DNA of 64,000 bases from Micavibrio sp. (GCA_028283745.1 JAPWJZ010000005.1:62001-126000); one strand, 5' to 3'; shown: positions 1-9,352, counted from the first letter of the stretch. Program-made: numbers and translations. Notes: a model not told the origin generated them from the letters alone.

Positions 1-21
1 GTTTTGGCTTTTGTCGGACAT
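1..21 (-). CDS. hfq: Hfq RNA chaperone, first 7 codons only (runs off the left edge)
   Basis: The minus strand has an ATG at 21-19 followed by codons for M-S-D-K-S-Q-N, which matches the start of alphaproteobacterial Hfq proteins (typically M-x-x-[KR]-S-Q-N-L-Q). A GAGGGG ribosome site lies about ten bases upstream, near 32-37. Hfq is the Sm-like hexamer that pairs small RNAs with mRNAs. Position supports the call: in many alphaproteobacteria hfq follows ntrX-trkA-transaminase, which is the order here. Only seven residues are visible, so identification rests on this short match plus synteny. Confidence 0.7.
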
Positions 22-88
22 TTAATTCATCCCCTCGTCAAATATTTAAAATATCGCTCGGGCGTTTGTTTGCGTGGCGCCTTTAAAA

Positions 89-117
89 TTAATAATGCTG
101 AATCCGGCAATTCACAA
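89..117 (-). promoter_or_regulatory. possible hfq promoter
   Basis: Reading the minus strand, TTGTGA (117-112) is followed after 17 bases by TATTAA (94-89), about 70 bases before the hfq ATG. Each hexamer matches the sigma-70 consensus at four of six positions, so the match is weak. The rest of the 22-136 gap is AT-rich and shows no other feature. Confidence 0.25.
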
Positions 118-136
118 GCGAAATCAACTATTTTGC

Positions 137-832
137 CTATGCTGCAGCGAAATACGGCTGGACTAATTCCATAAGTTCGCCGTGATGCCGGAAGCGGTGC
201 GCGGGCGGGTGCTGCGCCAGTACGTCTTCGGGCGGCGGCTTGGTTTCAATCAGCACGGGTGTACAGCCGGAATTCAGGGCGCAGCGCATATCCATGTAGC
301 TGTCGCCGATGAACCAGACATCCGGCCCCGGTGCAATGCCGCTGCCAGCCAGCGCCAGCAGCACGGGCGCGGGGTCCGGCTTATCCGCTGCCGCATCCCC
401 TGCCCCGATAATGTTGCCGAAGTATTTATCGAAGCCAATACGCGCGGCGTCCCGGCGCAGCAATTCACCACGCTTGTTGCTGACAACAGCGAGGAAAATG
501 CCAAGCTCCTGAAACGACTTCAACATCTCTTCGGCGTAGTCATGAATGCGGGCGTTATGACTGACCAGTTCGTAAAAGGCGTTATAGTAAAACTTGTCCG
601 CCTGTTCCCATTTATCCGCGCCGAAAACGTCGATGAAAAGATCCCGGGCGGAGGGCCCTGCGCGGCGGCGGGCTTCTTCATCCGACCAGCGGGCTTTGCC
701 CATGTGTTCCAGTGTGCGGTTCAGCGCCTCTACTGCCAGCACCCAGTTATCGACGATGGTATCGTCCCAGTCATAAATAATCGCGCGCGGCTTGGCCAGT
801 TGCGGTGTCATCAGAGTCACTTGGGCGTCCAT
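137..832 (-). CDS. HAD-family phosphatase, phosphoglycolate-phosphatase-like
   Basis: 231 aa. Haloacid dehalogenase fold hydrolase: motif I D-W-D-D-T near residues 21-25 (nucleophile and acid aspartates), motif II in V-V-S-N-K, lysine motif in D-K-P-D-P, and motif IV G-D-S-Y-M-D. The helical cap between motifs I and II is the type seen in Gph/PGP-like enzymes, which remove phosphate from small metabolites in the cytoplasm. The true substrate is not visible. It is the last gene of the ntr operon and overlaps the transaminase by 16 bases with the chosen ATG. A second ATG at 811 would remove the overlap; neither has a strong ribosome site. Confidence 0.85.
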   Translation of the reverse strand: MDAQVTLMTPQLAKPRAIIYDWDDTIVDNWVLAVEALNRTLEHMGKARWSDEEARRRAGPSARDLFIDVFGADKWEQADKFYYNAFYELVSHNARIHDYAEEMLKSFQELGIFLAVVSNKRGELLRRDAARIGFDKYFGNIIGAGDAAADKPDPAPVLLALAGSGIAPGPDVWFIGDSYMDMRCALNSGCTPVLIETKPPPEDVLAQHPPAHRFRHHGELMELVQPYFAAA

Positions 833-1701
833 GTTTCGTGCTTACGGTTGGCATCAACGGCGTAGTCCATGTAAATGTCCATCAGCTTGCAGGTAATGCC
901 ACCGGGCTTGCCGTCGCCGATTTTTTTGCCGTCAATATTGACGACCGGGACAATGAGCGCAACGGCGGAAGACGTAAATGCTTCCTTCGCCTGCAGCGCT
1001 TCCTTCACCGTAAAGGCACGCTCGACAATTTTAATCTTCTCCGCCTTGCACAGCACTTGCAGCGCGTTGCGCGTTACGCCCTTCAAAATGCTGTTCTGCG
1101 CGGTCGGGCGGGTGATGAGGTTGTTTTTCTTGTCGATGATCCAGGCGTTGCTGGAAGACCCTTCGGTGACGAAGCCTTTTTCATCCACCATCCAGGCTTC
1201 ATAGGCACCCTGCTCCGCCGCGGCCTGCTTTGCCAGCACCTGCGCCACAAGGGCGGTCGTTTTAATGTCGCGGCGCTTCCAGCGGATGTCCGGCACGGTC
1301 ACAGCTTTCGTCGCCTTGGCTTTGCGGGCCGCAACGTCGAAGTTAGCGGGGTAAATCGTCATCACCAGCGTCGGTGCTATGTCTTTGGGAAATTTGAAAT
1401 CGCGGGTCGCAACACCGCGCGTGACCTGCATGTAAATGCCGCCGTTGCGCGCGCGGTTACGGCGCGCCAGTTCCGCCATGATCATCTTCAGCGAACGGCG
1501 CGAGACTGGCATTGGAATTTGCAGTTCTTTCAAAGACCGTTCAAGGCGGTCAAGGTGGCCGACTTCATCTGCAAAGCGGCCATCAATAAGGGCGACCACT
1601 TCGTAAATGCTGTCGGCGAACTGGAAACCGCGATCTTCGATATGGACGGCGGCATCGAGATGGTTGACGTAGCGGCCATTGACGTAGGCAATTCTCGGCA
1701 T
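817..1701 (-). CDS. dat: D-amino-acid transaminase (PLP fold type IV)
   Basis: 294 aa, usual length for the branched-chain/D-amino-acid aminotransferase class IV family. Visible hallmarks are the region R-D-I-K-T-T-A-L carrying the expected PLP lysine, and V-T-E-G-S-S-S-N-A-W, the glutamate loop that contacts the cofactor. D-amino-acid transaminase makes D-Glu or D-Ala for peptidoglycan from 2-oxo acids; branched-chain transaminase or aminodeoxychorismate lyase are the alternatives, but the fully kept S-S-S-N-A-W form favours Dat. The start codon overlaps the trkA stop by one base (TGATG), indicating translational coupling. A transaminase in this position, between trkA and hfq, is common in alphaproteobacteria. 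Confidence 0.85.
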   Translation of the reverse strand: MPRIAYVNGRYVNHLDAAVHIEDRGFQFADSIYEVVALIDGRFADEVGHLDRLERSLKELQIPMPVSRRSLKMIMAELARRNRARNGGIYMQVTRGVATRDFKFPKDIAPTLVMTIYPANFDVAARKAKATKAVTVPDIRWKRRDIKTTALVAQVLAKQAAAEQGAYEAWMVDEKGFVTEGSSSNAWIIDKKNNLITRPTAQNSILKGVTRNALQVLCKAEKIKIVERAFTVKEALQAKEAFTSSAVALIVPVVNIDGKKIGDGKPGGITCKLMDIYMDYAVDANRKHETWTPK

Positions 1702-3077
1702 CAGAAATACTCCGGACGGACAGCAAACATTTGTTCCACGCGCTTCACCTGGTCATGGGCCGCTAGAATAATGACGCGGTCATCAGGTTTGATGACCATG
1801 TCGGGCTTCGGCGTCATGATGGTTTTACCGCGCACGATAAGGCCGAAAATCATGTCCTTCGGCCGCTTGATTTCGCGGATGGGCGTATTAACGATGGCGG
1901 AGGTATCAAGCGCTTCCACTTCAAGAATTTCAGCGAAGCCGTCGCGCAGGCTGTGCGCGGCTTTAATGCGCCCGCGGCGCACGTGCTGCAGGATAGTCGA
2001 CACCGTAATTGCGCGCGGGTTGACGATGGCATCAATGCCAAGGTTCGTCACCAGCTGGGTGAAGGACGGGCTGTTGATAAGGGTGATGGCGCGCTCGCAG
2101 CCGTGCTGCTTTGCCAGCATGGCTGCCAGAATATTGCTTTCGTCATGGTTCATGACGGCAATAACAGCCTCGGTCTTGCCGACGTTGGCCTCCTCGAGAA
2201 TTTCTTTCGAAAGGCCGTCACCCTGCACAATGGTCACGCCGCTCAGGCTTTGCGACGCGTGCTGTGCCTTGTCCATATCCGCCTCGATGATGCGGACGGT
2301 CACGCCCTTCATGCTGGTCGTAATGTCGGATGCAAGGCGGGTACCGATTTTGCCGCCGCCGACAATCAGCACGCGGCGCGTCTGCTGTCCATCATATCCG
2401 AAGGCAGCCATGGCGCGGGTCAGGTGTTCCGTCGAGACAACGAAATAAGCTTCATCACCTGCCAGCATTTCATCTTCGCTGTTGGGAATGATTTTGGTGG
2501 AGCCGCGCACGATGGCGACAATTTCAATGGTCAGGTCAGGGAACATCGCCGTCAGGTGTTTCAGCGGCGTGTTGATGAGCGGGCAGTTCTGGCGGCAGAT
2601 GACCGACACAAGCTGCACAAGCCCGTCCACCATGGGAATAATGTTAAAGGCGCCCGGCACGCGAATGCGGTTGGCGATTGATTTCGCGACCTCGATTTCC
2701 GGCGAGATGACAACGTCGATCGGCAAATGGTCGCGGCTGTAAAGGTTGCCCCAGGCGGGGTTAAGGTAGCTGGGGTCGCGCACGCGCGCTATTTTCATAG
2801 GCACCTTGAAAAGCGAGTGCGCCACCTGGCAGGCCACCATGTTGACTTCGTCGGAATAGGTTGCGGCAATAATCATTTCCGCATCTGCTGTGCCGGCGGA
2901 ATAAAGCACATCAGGGTTCGATGCATGGCCGACGATGCCGGTGACATCAAGGTTTTCGTTTACATCCGCAATCAGTTCCGCGTTCTGGTCGATGAGGGAA
3001 ACGTTGTTACCCTCCTCCGATAAATAGGCCGCAATCGCCGACCCGACCTGACCCGCGCCGCAAATAACAACTTTCAT
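1701..3077 (-). CDS. trkA: Trk potassium uptake regulatory subunit TrkA
   Basis: 458 aa, the full two-module form. Each half has a Rossmann RCK-N domain: G-A-G-Q-V-G at residues 7-12 and G-G-G-K-I-G at 240-245, each followed by an RCK-C domain. TrkA is a peripheral membrane protein that binds NAD(H) or ATP and gates the TrkH/TrkG potassium channel. No trkH is in the window. The gene starts about 30 bases after ntrX on the same strand, so it is probably part of the ntr transcript, an arrangement conserved in alphaproteobacteria. Its stop overlaps the next start by one base. Confidence 0.95.
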   Translation of the reverse strand: MKVVICGAGQVGSAIAAYLSEEGNNVSLIDQNAELIADVNENLDVTGIVGHASNPDVLYSAGTADAEMIIAATYSDEVNMVACQVAHSLFKVPMKIARVRDPSYLNPAWGNLYSRDHLPIDVVISPEIEVAKSIANRIRVPGAFNIIPMVDGLVQLVSVICRQNCPLINTPLKHLTAMFPDLTIEIVAIVRGSTKIIPNSEDEMLAGDEAYFVVSTEHLTRAMAAFGYDGQQTRRVLIVGGGKIGTRLASDITTSMKGVTVRIIEADMDKAQHASQSLSGVTIVQGDGLSKEILEEANVGKTEAVIAVMNHDESNILAAMLAKQHGCERAITLINSPSFTQLVTNLGIDAIVNPRAITVSTILQHVRRGRIKAAHSLRDGFAEILEVEALDTSAIVNTPIREIKRPKDMIFGLIVRGKTIMTPKPDMVIKPDDRVIILAAHDQVKRVEQMFAVRPEYF

Positions 3078-3109
3078 ATCAACACAAACCCCGTTTTTAG
3101 TTCTGTGGA

Positions 3110-4504
3110 TTAACCTTCAGCCCGTTCCTTGTCGTTGGCTTGGATGCCAAGGGACTTGAGCTTGCGATGGAGGGCCGAACGCTCCATCCCGATGAAGCCG
3201 GCCGTTTTGGAAATGTTGCCGCCGAAGCGGTTGACCTGCGACAGCAGGTATTCACGCTCGAAAATCTCGCGCGCTTCGCGCAGCGGTTTCGACATCAGCT
3301 CAACACCGTCTCGGCCGCGGATCATTTCAACCGCCTGCTGCTTCAGCTCGGGCGGAAGCATATCCGCCGTCAGCGCTTCCTGCGCGCCGCCAGGCGCCAT
3401 GATGAGCAACCATTCAATCACGTTGCGCAGCTGGCGCACGTTGCCGGGCCAGTCATAAGCCTGCATCAGCGCCATAGCATCCGGCGCAAAACGGCGCGGC
3501 TGCGAATTGGCGGCTTTGGCGGCAATTTCCATGAACATGTGCGCGAGCAGCGGAATATCTTCCAGCCGGTCCTGCAGCGCCGGAATTTCAATCGGCACCA
3601 CGTTCAGCCGGTAATACAAGTCTTCGCGGAACTTGCCGAGCGCCATTTGCTGCGGCAGGTTCTGGTTGGTGGAAGCGACGATGCGAACATCAACGTTGAT
3701 TTTTTCGGTGCCGCCCATGCGCGTGAAGTTCTGGTCCTGCAGCACGCGCACAATTTTCGCCTGCGTTTCAATGGGCATGTCCGCCACTTCGTCCAGCACA
3801 AGCGTGCCGCCGTGTGCCTGCTCCAAAACGCCTTCCTTGCGGCCAAAAGTGCCGTCGGTGCCGAACAATTCCTGCTCGATGCGTTCAGGCGACAGAATGG
3901 CGCAGTTCAGCGCGACATAGTTTTTATCAGCGCGGCGCGACAGCGCGTGAATCATGCGGGCGGCAACGCTTTTGCCGGTGCCGGGCTGGCCGGTAATCAG
4001 CACGCGGCTATTGGTCGGCGCCACGCGCTCGATGCTCTGGCGAATTTGCTGCACGGGTGCGGACTGGCCGGTCAATTCCGACACGTTGCCGAGTGCCTGC
4101 AAACGCAGCTCCTGGTTTTCACGGCGCAGGCGCGCCGCTTCAAGCGCGCGGCGGGCCAGCACCAGCAGCTTGTCGGACTTGAAGGGTTTCTCGATAAAAT
4201 CATACGCGCCAATTTGAATGGCGCTGACGGCGGTTTCAATGTTGCCGTGGCCGCTGATCATGATGACCGGCAGGCTGGGGTGGCTTTTGACGAGGCGCTT
4301 CAACAGCTCCATTCCGTCCATCTCGCTGTTTTCCAGCCAAATGTCCAGCACAAGCAAATCCGGCTCCTTTTCGGCAATCAGCTTTTGCGCCGTCTGGGAA
4401 TCTTTGCCCGAACGGGTTTTGAAGCCTTCATCCTGAAGGATGCCTTCGATAAGGGAGCGAATGTCGTCCTGATCGTCGACGATGAGAATGTCTGGTTGTT
4501 GCAT
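3110..4504 (-). CDS. ntrX: nitrogen regulation response regulator NtrX
   Basis: 464 aa with ATG at 4504, preceded six bases upstream by AGGTG. An upstream in-frame GTG at 4513 lies inside that ribosome site and is less likely. Receiver domain with phospho-acceptor D54 and K106; AAA+ domain with Walker A G-Q-P-G-T-G-K-S (172-179) and Walker B around 233-239; C-terminal Fis-type helix-turn-helix ending in A-L-H-R-K-L-K. The loop that is GAFTGA in sigma-54 activators reads G-T-F-G-R-K-E here (about 218-224), so contact with sigma-54 is unlikely. This agrees with what is known of NtrX in other alphaproteobacteria. Pairs with NtrY encoded just upstream; the pair responds to nitrogen and redox or oxygen state and affects envelope functions. 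Confidence 0.93.
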   Translation of the reverse strand: MQQPDILIVDDQDDIRSLIEGILQDEGFKTRSGKDSQTAQKLIAEKEPDLLVLDIWLENSEMDGMELLKRLVKSHPSLPVIMISGHGNIETAVSAIQIGAYDFIEKPFKSDKLLVLARRALEAARLRRENQELRLQALGNVSELTGQSAPVQQIRQSIERVAPTNSRVLITGQPGTGKSVAARMIHALSRRADKNYVALNCAILSPERIEQELFGTDGTFGRKEGVLEQAHGGTLVLDEVADMPIETQAKIVRVLQDQNFTRMGGTEKINVDVRIVASTNQNLPQQMALGKFREDLYYRLNVVPIEIPALQDRLEDIPLLAHMFMEIAAKAANSQPRRFAPDAMALMQAYDWPGNVRQLRNVIEWLLIMAPGGAQEALTADMLPPELKQQAVEMIRGRDGVELMSKPLREAREIFEREYLLSQVNRFGGNISKTAGFIGMERSALHRKLKSLGIQANDKERAEG

Positions 4505-4536
4505 CATTATCACCTGGTTAGTTGCGCGATTACAAC

Positions 4537-6726
4537 TTACACTTCTTTGGGGAAAACTATAACAGCTTTCGCACCTGATTTAACATCCTGCACAAGGTTA
4601 TCTTCAAGGGTCACGCTGCCTTCGTGATCTTCCATAATCTTTTTTACGATTGCCAGTCCAAGACCAGAGCCTTTCTTTTTAGTCGTCACGTACGGCTCCA
4701 ACAGCTGGTCCTTATCCTTAGCCGGCAAGCCAAGGCCATTATCTTCAATAGAAATCAATACGTTAGGCCCACTGTTGGCAAGCGTGAAGGTAATCACCCC
4801 TGTGCCTTCGCGCGTCAGCTGGCGTTCATGAATGGAATCTATAGCGTTTTGCAGTAGGTTGGTCAGCACCTGCGTCAGCTGCGAGCGGTCGCAGTTGGCG
4901 GTGATGAACGGGTCATCCGCGACGAAATTAAACCCGATATCCGCATGCGCCTGTCGCTGGAGAATCAAGGCATCCTTGCAAACCTCCACCACATTTTCGC
5001 TGCGCTTGTTCGGCACCGGCATGCGCGCATAGGCGGAGAATTCATTCACCATATGGCCAATCTCGTTCACCTGCCGAATAATAGTTTCAATGCACTTGTC
5101 GAACGTATCCGGGTCATCTGCAATCTGCGGCAGGTATTTGCGCTTCAAACGCTCCGCCGACAGCTGGATAGGTGTCAGCGGGTTTTTAATTTCATGGGCA
5201 ATGCGCCGCGCCACATCCGCCCAGGCGGCTTTACGCTGCGCAGAAACAAGGTTTGAAATATCGTCAATCGTTGCAACAGCGCCGCGCCCACCCTGCTCCG
5301 CTGTAATCCGCACAAGCACGGTTTTGCGGGGGCCGTTGCCGACGGCGTATTCGGTTTGCAACGCCCATGCCCGGTCTGTATGCAGCAGCGCCTTTTGCAA
5401 CAGGTCGCCGACTTCGGGAATAAAATCTACAATCAACCTGCCGGTCAACGGCACATCGGAAACACCCTGCAGCAATTCTTCCGCAACGTCGTTGGCAAGG
5501 CTGATCATGCCATCGCCATCCAGCCCAATAACGCCGGAGGATGCGCCGGACAGCACGGCTTCGGTAAACCTGCGGCGTTCATCCATCATCCGGTTCGCCA
5601 GCAGCAGCTCCTGCTGCTGGCCTTCCAGCTGGCTGGTCATGCGGTTAAAGGTTCGGCCCAGCATGCCGATTTCATCGTCGGATGTTCCATCCGCCACGCG
5701 GGATGATAAATCCCCGCTGCGCACCTTTTCCGCCGCGATAATCAACGCGCTGATAGGTTCAACCAGCGTTTCCGAAAAGGCCAGGCCGTACCAGATTGCC
5801 GCAAGCAGCAGCAGCAACGCGACCGCCACGAACATACTGGTTGTGACAATCTGCATTTGTGATTTCCGGCCTTCCAGCGTGGTGTATTCCTTCACCGCCG
5901 CCTGCACGGTTTGCATGTGCTTTAAAACATCCGGGTCAACAAGCCGCCCGGCATATAAATAGGTGTCAATAAATCCGTCCAGCTTTACAAGCGCGCGAAT
6001 ACGGTCGCTGGTGTCCCCCGTCATCAGCACCACGTCGCCGTTATTAGCCTGGTCCAATACCTGCTGCGGCACGGTATCCATCTCGAGCGAAAACGACAGC
6101 CGGGATTTTGCGAGTACCGTACCGTTCGACTTAAACACCATTACTTCCGACAAATTGCGGAGGTTTGATTGCGTCTGCATCATCTGGTTAAAGGCAATCG
6201 GGTTGGCCATCAACTCCAGCGAGGCGCGGTTAAGGTCATTCGCCATGGCCAGAACGTCGGCGCGCATTACCTGCTGGTGTTCCTTCAGGTAAGCCTGGGC
6301 CACTTCCAGCGATTCATTCACGGCGGTACTGACGCGGTCGTTAAACCACGCATGCACGCCAAAGTAGAGGAAGACAGACGAGAAAATCGCCATCATGATA
6401 GCGGGGACCGATGCCAGCAAGCTGAACCGCAGCACAAGACGCGTATGCAGCTTTGCCCCTGCAATACCACGCTTGCGCTCCAGCCAGATGCGCGTAACTT
6501 CGCGCCCGATGATAGTGCCGAGCACCAGCAGCAGCACAAGGTCAAGGTTAAGCAGCCAAAAGGCCGTATCCGTATTCGCGCCGCTGCGCGTCAGCGCCAT
6601 ATAGGTGGCAACGCAGGAAATACCGGCGGCAATCGTCAGGTAAAACGTGCCAAGGCGTGAGCGCGCGATATTGAACAGCTTTATCAGCGTCGAGCCTTGA
6701 GAGACGGACGGGGTTGTGGTGTTCAT
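4537..6726 (-). CDS. ntrY: nitrogen regulation sensor histidine kinase NtrY
   Basis: 729 aa membrane kinase. Hydrophobic segments near residues 27-46, 57-75 and 98-124, a periplasmic part to about 292, then a further membrane segment (293-316). HAMP follows (about 318-370), then PAS (about 384-490), the H-box A-H-E-I-K-N-P-L with H511, and an ATPase domain with N and G boxes (G-L-G-L-P, G-S-G-L-G-L-A). It phosphorylates NtrX. Its ATG overlaps the ntrC stop by four bases (ATGA), so translation is coupled, and ntrX follows 32 bases later. Length and topology are those usual for NtrY. Confidence 0.95.
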   Translation of the reverse strand: MNTTTPSVSQGSTLIKLFNIARSRLGTFYLTIAAGISCVATYMALTRSGANTDTAFWLLNLDLVLLLVLGTIIGREVTRIWLERKRGIAGAKLHTRLVLRFSLLASVPAIMMAIFSSVFLYFGVHAWFNDRVSTAVNESLEVAQAYLKEHQQVMRADVLAMANDLNRASLELMANPIAFNQMMQTQSNLRNLSEVMVFKSNGTVLAKSRLSFSLEMDTVPQQVLDQANNGDVVLMTGDTSDRIRALVKLDGFIDTYLYAGRLVDPDVLKHMQTVQAAVKEYTTLEGRKSQMQIVTTSMFVAVALLLLLAAIWYGLAFSETLVEPISALIIAAEKVRSGDLSSRVADGTSDDEIGMLGRTFNRMTSQLEGQQQELLLANRMMDERRRFTEAVLSGASSGVIGLDGDGMISLANDVAEELLQGVSDVPLTGRLIVDFIPEVGDLLQKALLHTDRAWALQTEYAVGNGPRKTVLVRITAEQGGRGAVATIDDISNLVSAQRKAAWADVARRIAHEIKNPLTPIQLSAERLKRKYLPQIADDPDTFDKCIETIIRQVNEIGHMVNEFSAYARMPVPNKRSENVVEVCKDALILQRQAHADIGFNFVADDPFITANCDRSQLTQVLTNLLQNAIDSIHERQLTREGTGVITFTLANSGPNVLISIEDNGLGLPAKDKDQLLEPYVTTKKKGSGLGLAIVKKIMEDHEGSVTLEDNLVQDVKSGAKAVIVFPKEV

Positions 6727-8129
6727 TGCTGTTTCCTTATGGTCACGCCAAGGTCGGTTATTTTTTTGCGCAGCGTATTGCGGTTCAGCCCCAGAATTTC
6801 CGCGGCGCGAATCTGGTTGCCGTTGGTCATGTGCAGCACGCGCTCGATAAGCGGCTTTTCAAGCTCGCGCATCAGCGGTTCATATATATCCGCCTCGGGC
6901 GCGGACATAAAATAATGATCGAGCAGGCTGTTCATCAGCTCACCGCGATCGGCGCTGCTGGCGCTGGCTTGTGGCAGGGTTTTCAGCTCCTCGCGCACGG
7001 CAGCTTCATCCACAATATCCTGCGCGCGCAGGGCGGCAAGGCGGCGGGTAAAGTTTTCAAGCTCACGAATATTGCCGGGCCAGGTATGCGCCTGAATGGC
7101 CTTCATGGCCGCAGGTTCAAACACCTTGGCGGTGCCGGAGCGTGCAACGAAGTGCTGCACAAGCGACGGAATATCCTCCGGCCGCTCCCGCAGGGCGGGG
7201 ATGCGCATGGGGACAACATTAAGACGGTAATAAAGGTCTTCACGAAATTTGCCCGCCTTGACGAGAGACGGCAAATCTTTGTTGGTGGCAGCAATGATGC
7301 GGATGCGCGTTTTCATGGCGCGGCGCCCGCCAACGCTGGTGAATTCACCTTCCTGCAGCACGCGCAGCAGGCGCGTTTGCGCCTCATACGGCATATCGCC
7401 GATTTCATCGAGGAATAGCGTGCCGCCCTGCGCCTGTTCAAACCGGCCTATCGTTTTTTGCGTAGCGCCGGTGAAGGAGCCTTTTTCATGGCCAAATAAT
7501 TCGCTTTCAATCAGTTCACGCGGAATAGCCGCCATGTTGAGCGCGACAAAAGGCCCCTGCTTCCAACGGCTATATTCATGCAGGGCGCGGGCAATGACCT
7601 CCTTGCCCGTGCCGGACTCGCCGGTCATTAATACAGTAAGGTCTGAATTACGCAGGCGGGCAATGGTGCGATAAATTTCCTGCATTACGCGCGACTGGCC
7701 GACGACGAAGGATTTATCGAGCGCTTCCAGCGTTTCAATATTGTCCTGCTCCGCCACCACAGACTGGCGGAAGGCACCGTTAACGGTCTGGATAAGTTCG
7801 TCAATATCGAAAGGCTTTGGCAGAAAATCAAGCGCGCCTTTTTCGGATGCGGCAATTGCTGTTGTCAGTGCGTTTTGCGCGCTCATGACAATTACCTTCA
7901 TGCCGGGGCGTTTCTGCTGGATTTTGGGAATAAGATCCAGCCCGTTTTCACCGGGCATCATCACATCGGTAATCACCAAATCACCGCGGCCCTCGAGTAC
8001 CCACTGGTACAGCGTTGCACCGTTATCGGTCGCGCTTACATCGTAACCCGCGCGGCGCAGCGCTTGCGTTAATACAGTGCGGATGGAAATGTCATCGTCG
8101 GCCACCAATACGGTTTTAACGGCGGTCAT
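6723..8129 (-). CDS. ntrC: nitrogen assimilation sigma-54 activator NtrC (NR-I)
   Basis: 468 aa. Receiver with D55 and K105; AAA+ domain with Walker A G-E-S-G-T-G-K-E (170-177), an intact sigma-54 loop G-S-F-T-G-A (217-222) and Walker B G-G-T-L-F-L-D-E. The C-terminal Fis-like helix-turn-helix includes A-A-E-I-L-G-L-N-R-N-T-L. Phosphorylated by NtrB under nitrogen limitation, it binds enhancer sites and opens sigma-54 promoters such as glnA and glnK. It overlaps both neighbours by four bases (ATGA), giving a tightly coupled ntrB-ntrC-ntrY unit. Confidence 0.96.
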   Translation of the reverse strand: MTAVKTVLVADDDISIRTVLTQALRRAGYDVSATDNGATLYQWVLEGRGDLVITDVMMPGENGLDLIPKIQQKRPGMKVIVMSAQNALTTAIAASEKGALDFLPKPFDIDELIQTVNGAFRQSVVAEQDNIETLEALDKSFVVGQSRVMQEIYRTIARLRNSDLTVLMTGESGTGKEVIARALHEYSRWKQGPFVALNMAAIPRELIESELFGHEKGSFTGATQKTIGRFEQAQGGTLFLDEIGDMPYEAQTRLLRVLQEGEFTSVGGRRAMKTRIRIIAATNKDLPSLVKAGKFREDLYYRLNVVPMRIPALRERPEDIPSLVQHFVARSGTAKVFEPAAMKAIQAHTWPGNIRELENFTRRLAALRAQDIVDEAAVREELKTLPQASASSADRGELMNSLLDHYFMSAPEADIYEPLMRELEKPLIERVLHMTNGNQIRAAEILGLNRNTLRKKITDLGVTIRKQQ

Positions 8130-9247
8130 GCGGCATCTCCTTTATTGGTTTTCAGCGGCGCGGTGGGCATGGGGAAGTTGAGGCGGAAAATTGTGCGGCC
8201 CGGCTGGCTTACAATATCCACAATGCCGCCGTGGTCATCGATAATTTTCGAGACGATCGAAAGCCCAAGGCCGTCACCGCCAGCCTTTGTCGTCTGGTAC
8301 GGCTCAAACATTCGGGCTTGAATGCCTGCGGCAATGCCGGGGCCGTTATCTTCAATTTCAAGGCATATCGGCAGACGCACGCGGCTTTCCGGGTGGAAGC
8401 CTGCATTGTTATCATAGCGTGTGCGCAAAACAATGCGCCCGCCGCTGTGCGGCAAAGCTTCACCCGCGTTCTTCACAAGATTTACGATAGCCTGCACCAA
8501 ATGGTCATGCTGCCCCAGCACATCGGGCAGCGAGGGGTCATAATCATGCAAAAATTCCGCATGCTTGGCAAAACCGGAAAGCGCAATCTTTTCAACATAT
8601 GCCAGCACTTCATGCAAGCTGACGGGGGCATGGCGGTACTGGCCGCCATCATCAAAAATATTCACTTTTTCGACAAGACGCAGAATGCGCTGCGTTTCAA
8701 CATCAATCAGCATCGCCAGCTCGCGGTCATCATCCTTCAGGTCGGACTTGCACAGCAGTTGCGCCGCGCCGCGAATACCGGAAAGCGGGTTTTTAATTTC
8801 ATGCGCCAGCACCCGCGCCATGTGCTGCGCCGGTTTCAAGGCCTGCCGCACGCGAGAAACCCATTCGTTTTTAACCGGCACCGCCGAATAATGCAGCGCA
8901 AAAACATAAACGCCATCGCCCGTCAGCGCGGCCGAAAAACTTTCAGCCGTGCGGCCCGCTACGTCCACATCGCGCAGCAGCGCCGCCCTGCCCGTTTCCG
9001 CCAGCTGGTCAAAGGCTGCCCGCGCGGGCGATGCCGCACCGAAAAAGCCGCGAATATCCTTGCCCGTCAGCATCTTTACGCTCTGGCCAAAAAATACTTC
9101 CGCGCTCTGGTTTGCGAATAAAATTGTGCCCGTGTTATCAGTTGCCAGTACGGCATCCGGCAGGGCTTCCACAAGGCGCGCCATATCATCCGGCAATAAC
9201 GCTTTGCCGGGGCTGATTGCCTTTTGTTTTTCCTTCAAGCTACGCAT
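8126..9247 (-). CDS. ntrB: nitrogen regulation histidine kinase/phosphatase NtrB (NR-II)
   Basis: 373 aa soluble kinase. N-terminal PAS (about 22-125), H-box L-A-H-E-I-K-N-P-L-S-G-I-R with H149, then a HATPase domain with E-D-N-G-P-G-I and D-G-L-G-L-S. NtrB phosphorylates or dephosphorylates NtrC according to PII protein (GlnB) and glutamine status. It is the first gene of the operon and diverges from ispDF. In many alphaproteobacteria a tRNA-dihydrouridine synthase gene (dusB/nifR3) lies directly upstream and is cotranscribed; none is present here. Confidence 0.95.
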   Translation of the reverse strand: MRSLKEKQKAISPGKALLPDDMARLVEALPDAVLATDNTGTILFANQSAEVFFGQSVKMLTGKDIRGFFGAASPARAAFDQLAETGRAALLRDVDVAGRTAESFSAALTGDGVYVFALHYSAVPVKNEWVSRVRQALKPAQHMARVLAHEIKNPLSGIRGAAQLLCKSDLKDDDRELAMLIDVETQRILRLVEKVNIFDDGGQYRHAPVSLHEVLAYVEKIALSGFAKHAEFLHDYDPSLPDVLGQHDHLVQAIVNLVKNAGEALPHSGGRIVLRTRYDNNAGFHPESRVRLPICLEIEDNGPGIAAGIQARMFEPYQTTKAGGDGLGLSIVSKIIDDHGGIVDIVSQPGRTIFRLNFPMPTAPLKTNKGDAA

Positions 9248-9322
9248 GAAACCTTCACACCATCCGGCAGCCGTCCTTTGCGGACTTTTTCTTGCCTGCC
9301 TAAATTTTAAGCACGATGCATT

Positions 9323-9343
9323 TTTGCCTGATTATTAGGCAAA
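9323..9343. promoter_or_regulatory. inverted repeat in the ntrB/ispDF divergent region
   Basis: TTTGCCT (9323-9329) and AGGCAAA (9337-9343) form a perfect 7-base dyad with a 7-base spacer. It lies about 75 bases upstream of the ntrB start and 10 bases upstream of the ispDF -35 box. The size and symmetry suit a dimeric repressor or activator site, but no known consensus was recognised. Confidence 0.4.
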
Positions 9344-9352
9344 TAACAAGCG

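Noticed and set aside
805..2448. 547-codon plus-strand frame opposite the transaminase and trkA
   Set aside because: Spans two real genes in antisense, has no motif, and crosses their coupled TGATG junction.
3140..4627. 495-codon plus-strand frame opposite ntrX
   Set aside because: Shadow of ntrX, whose catalytic motifs are intact on the minus strand.
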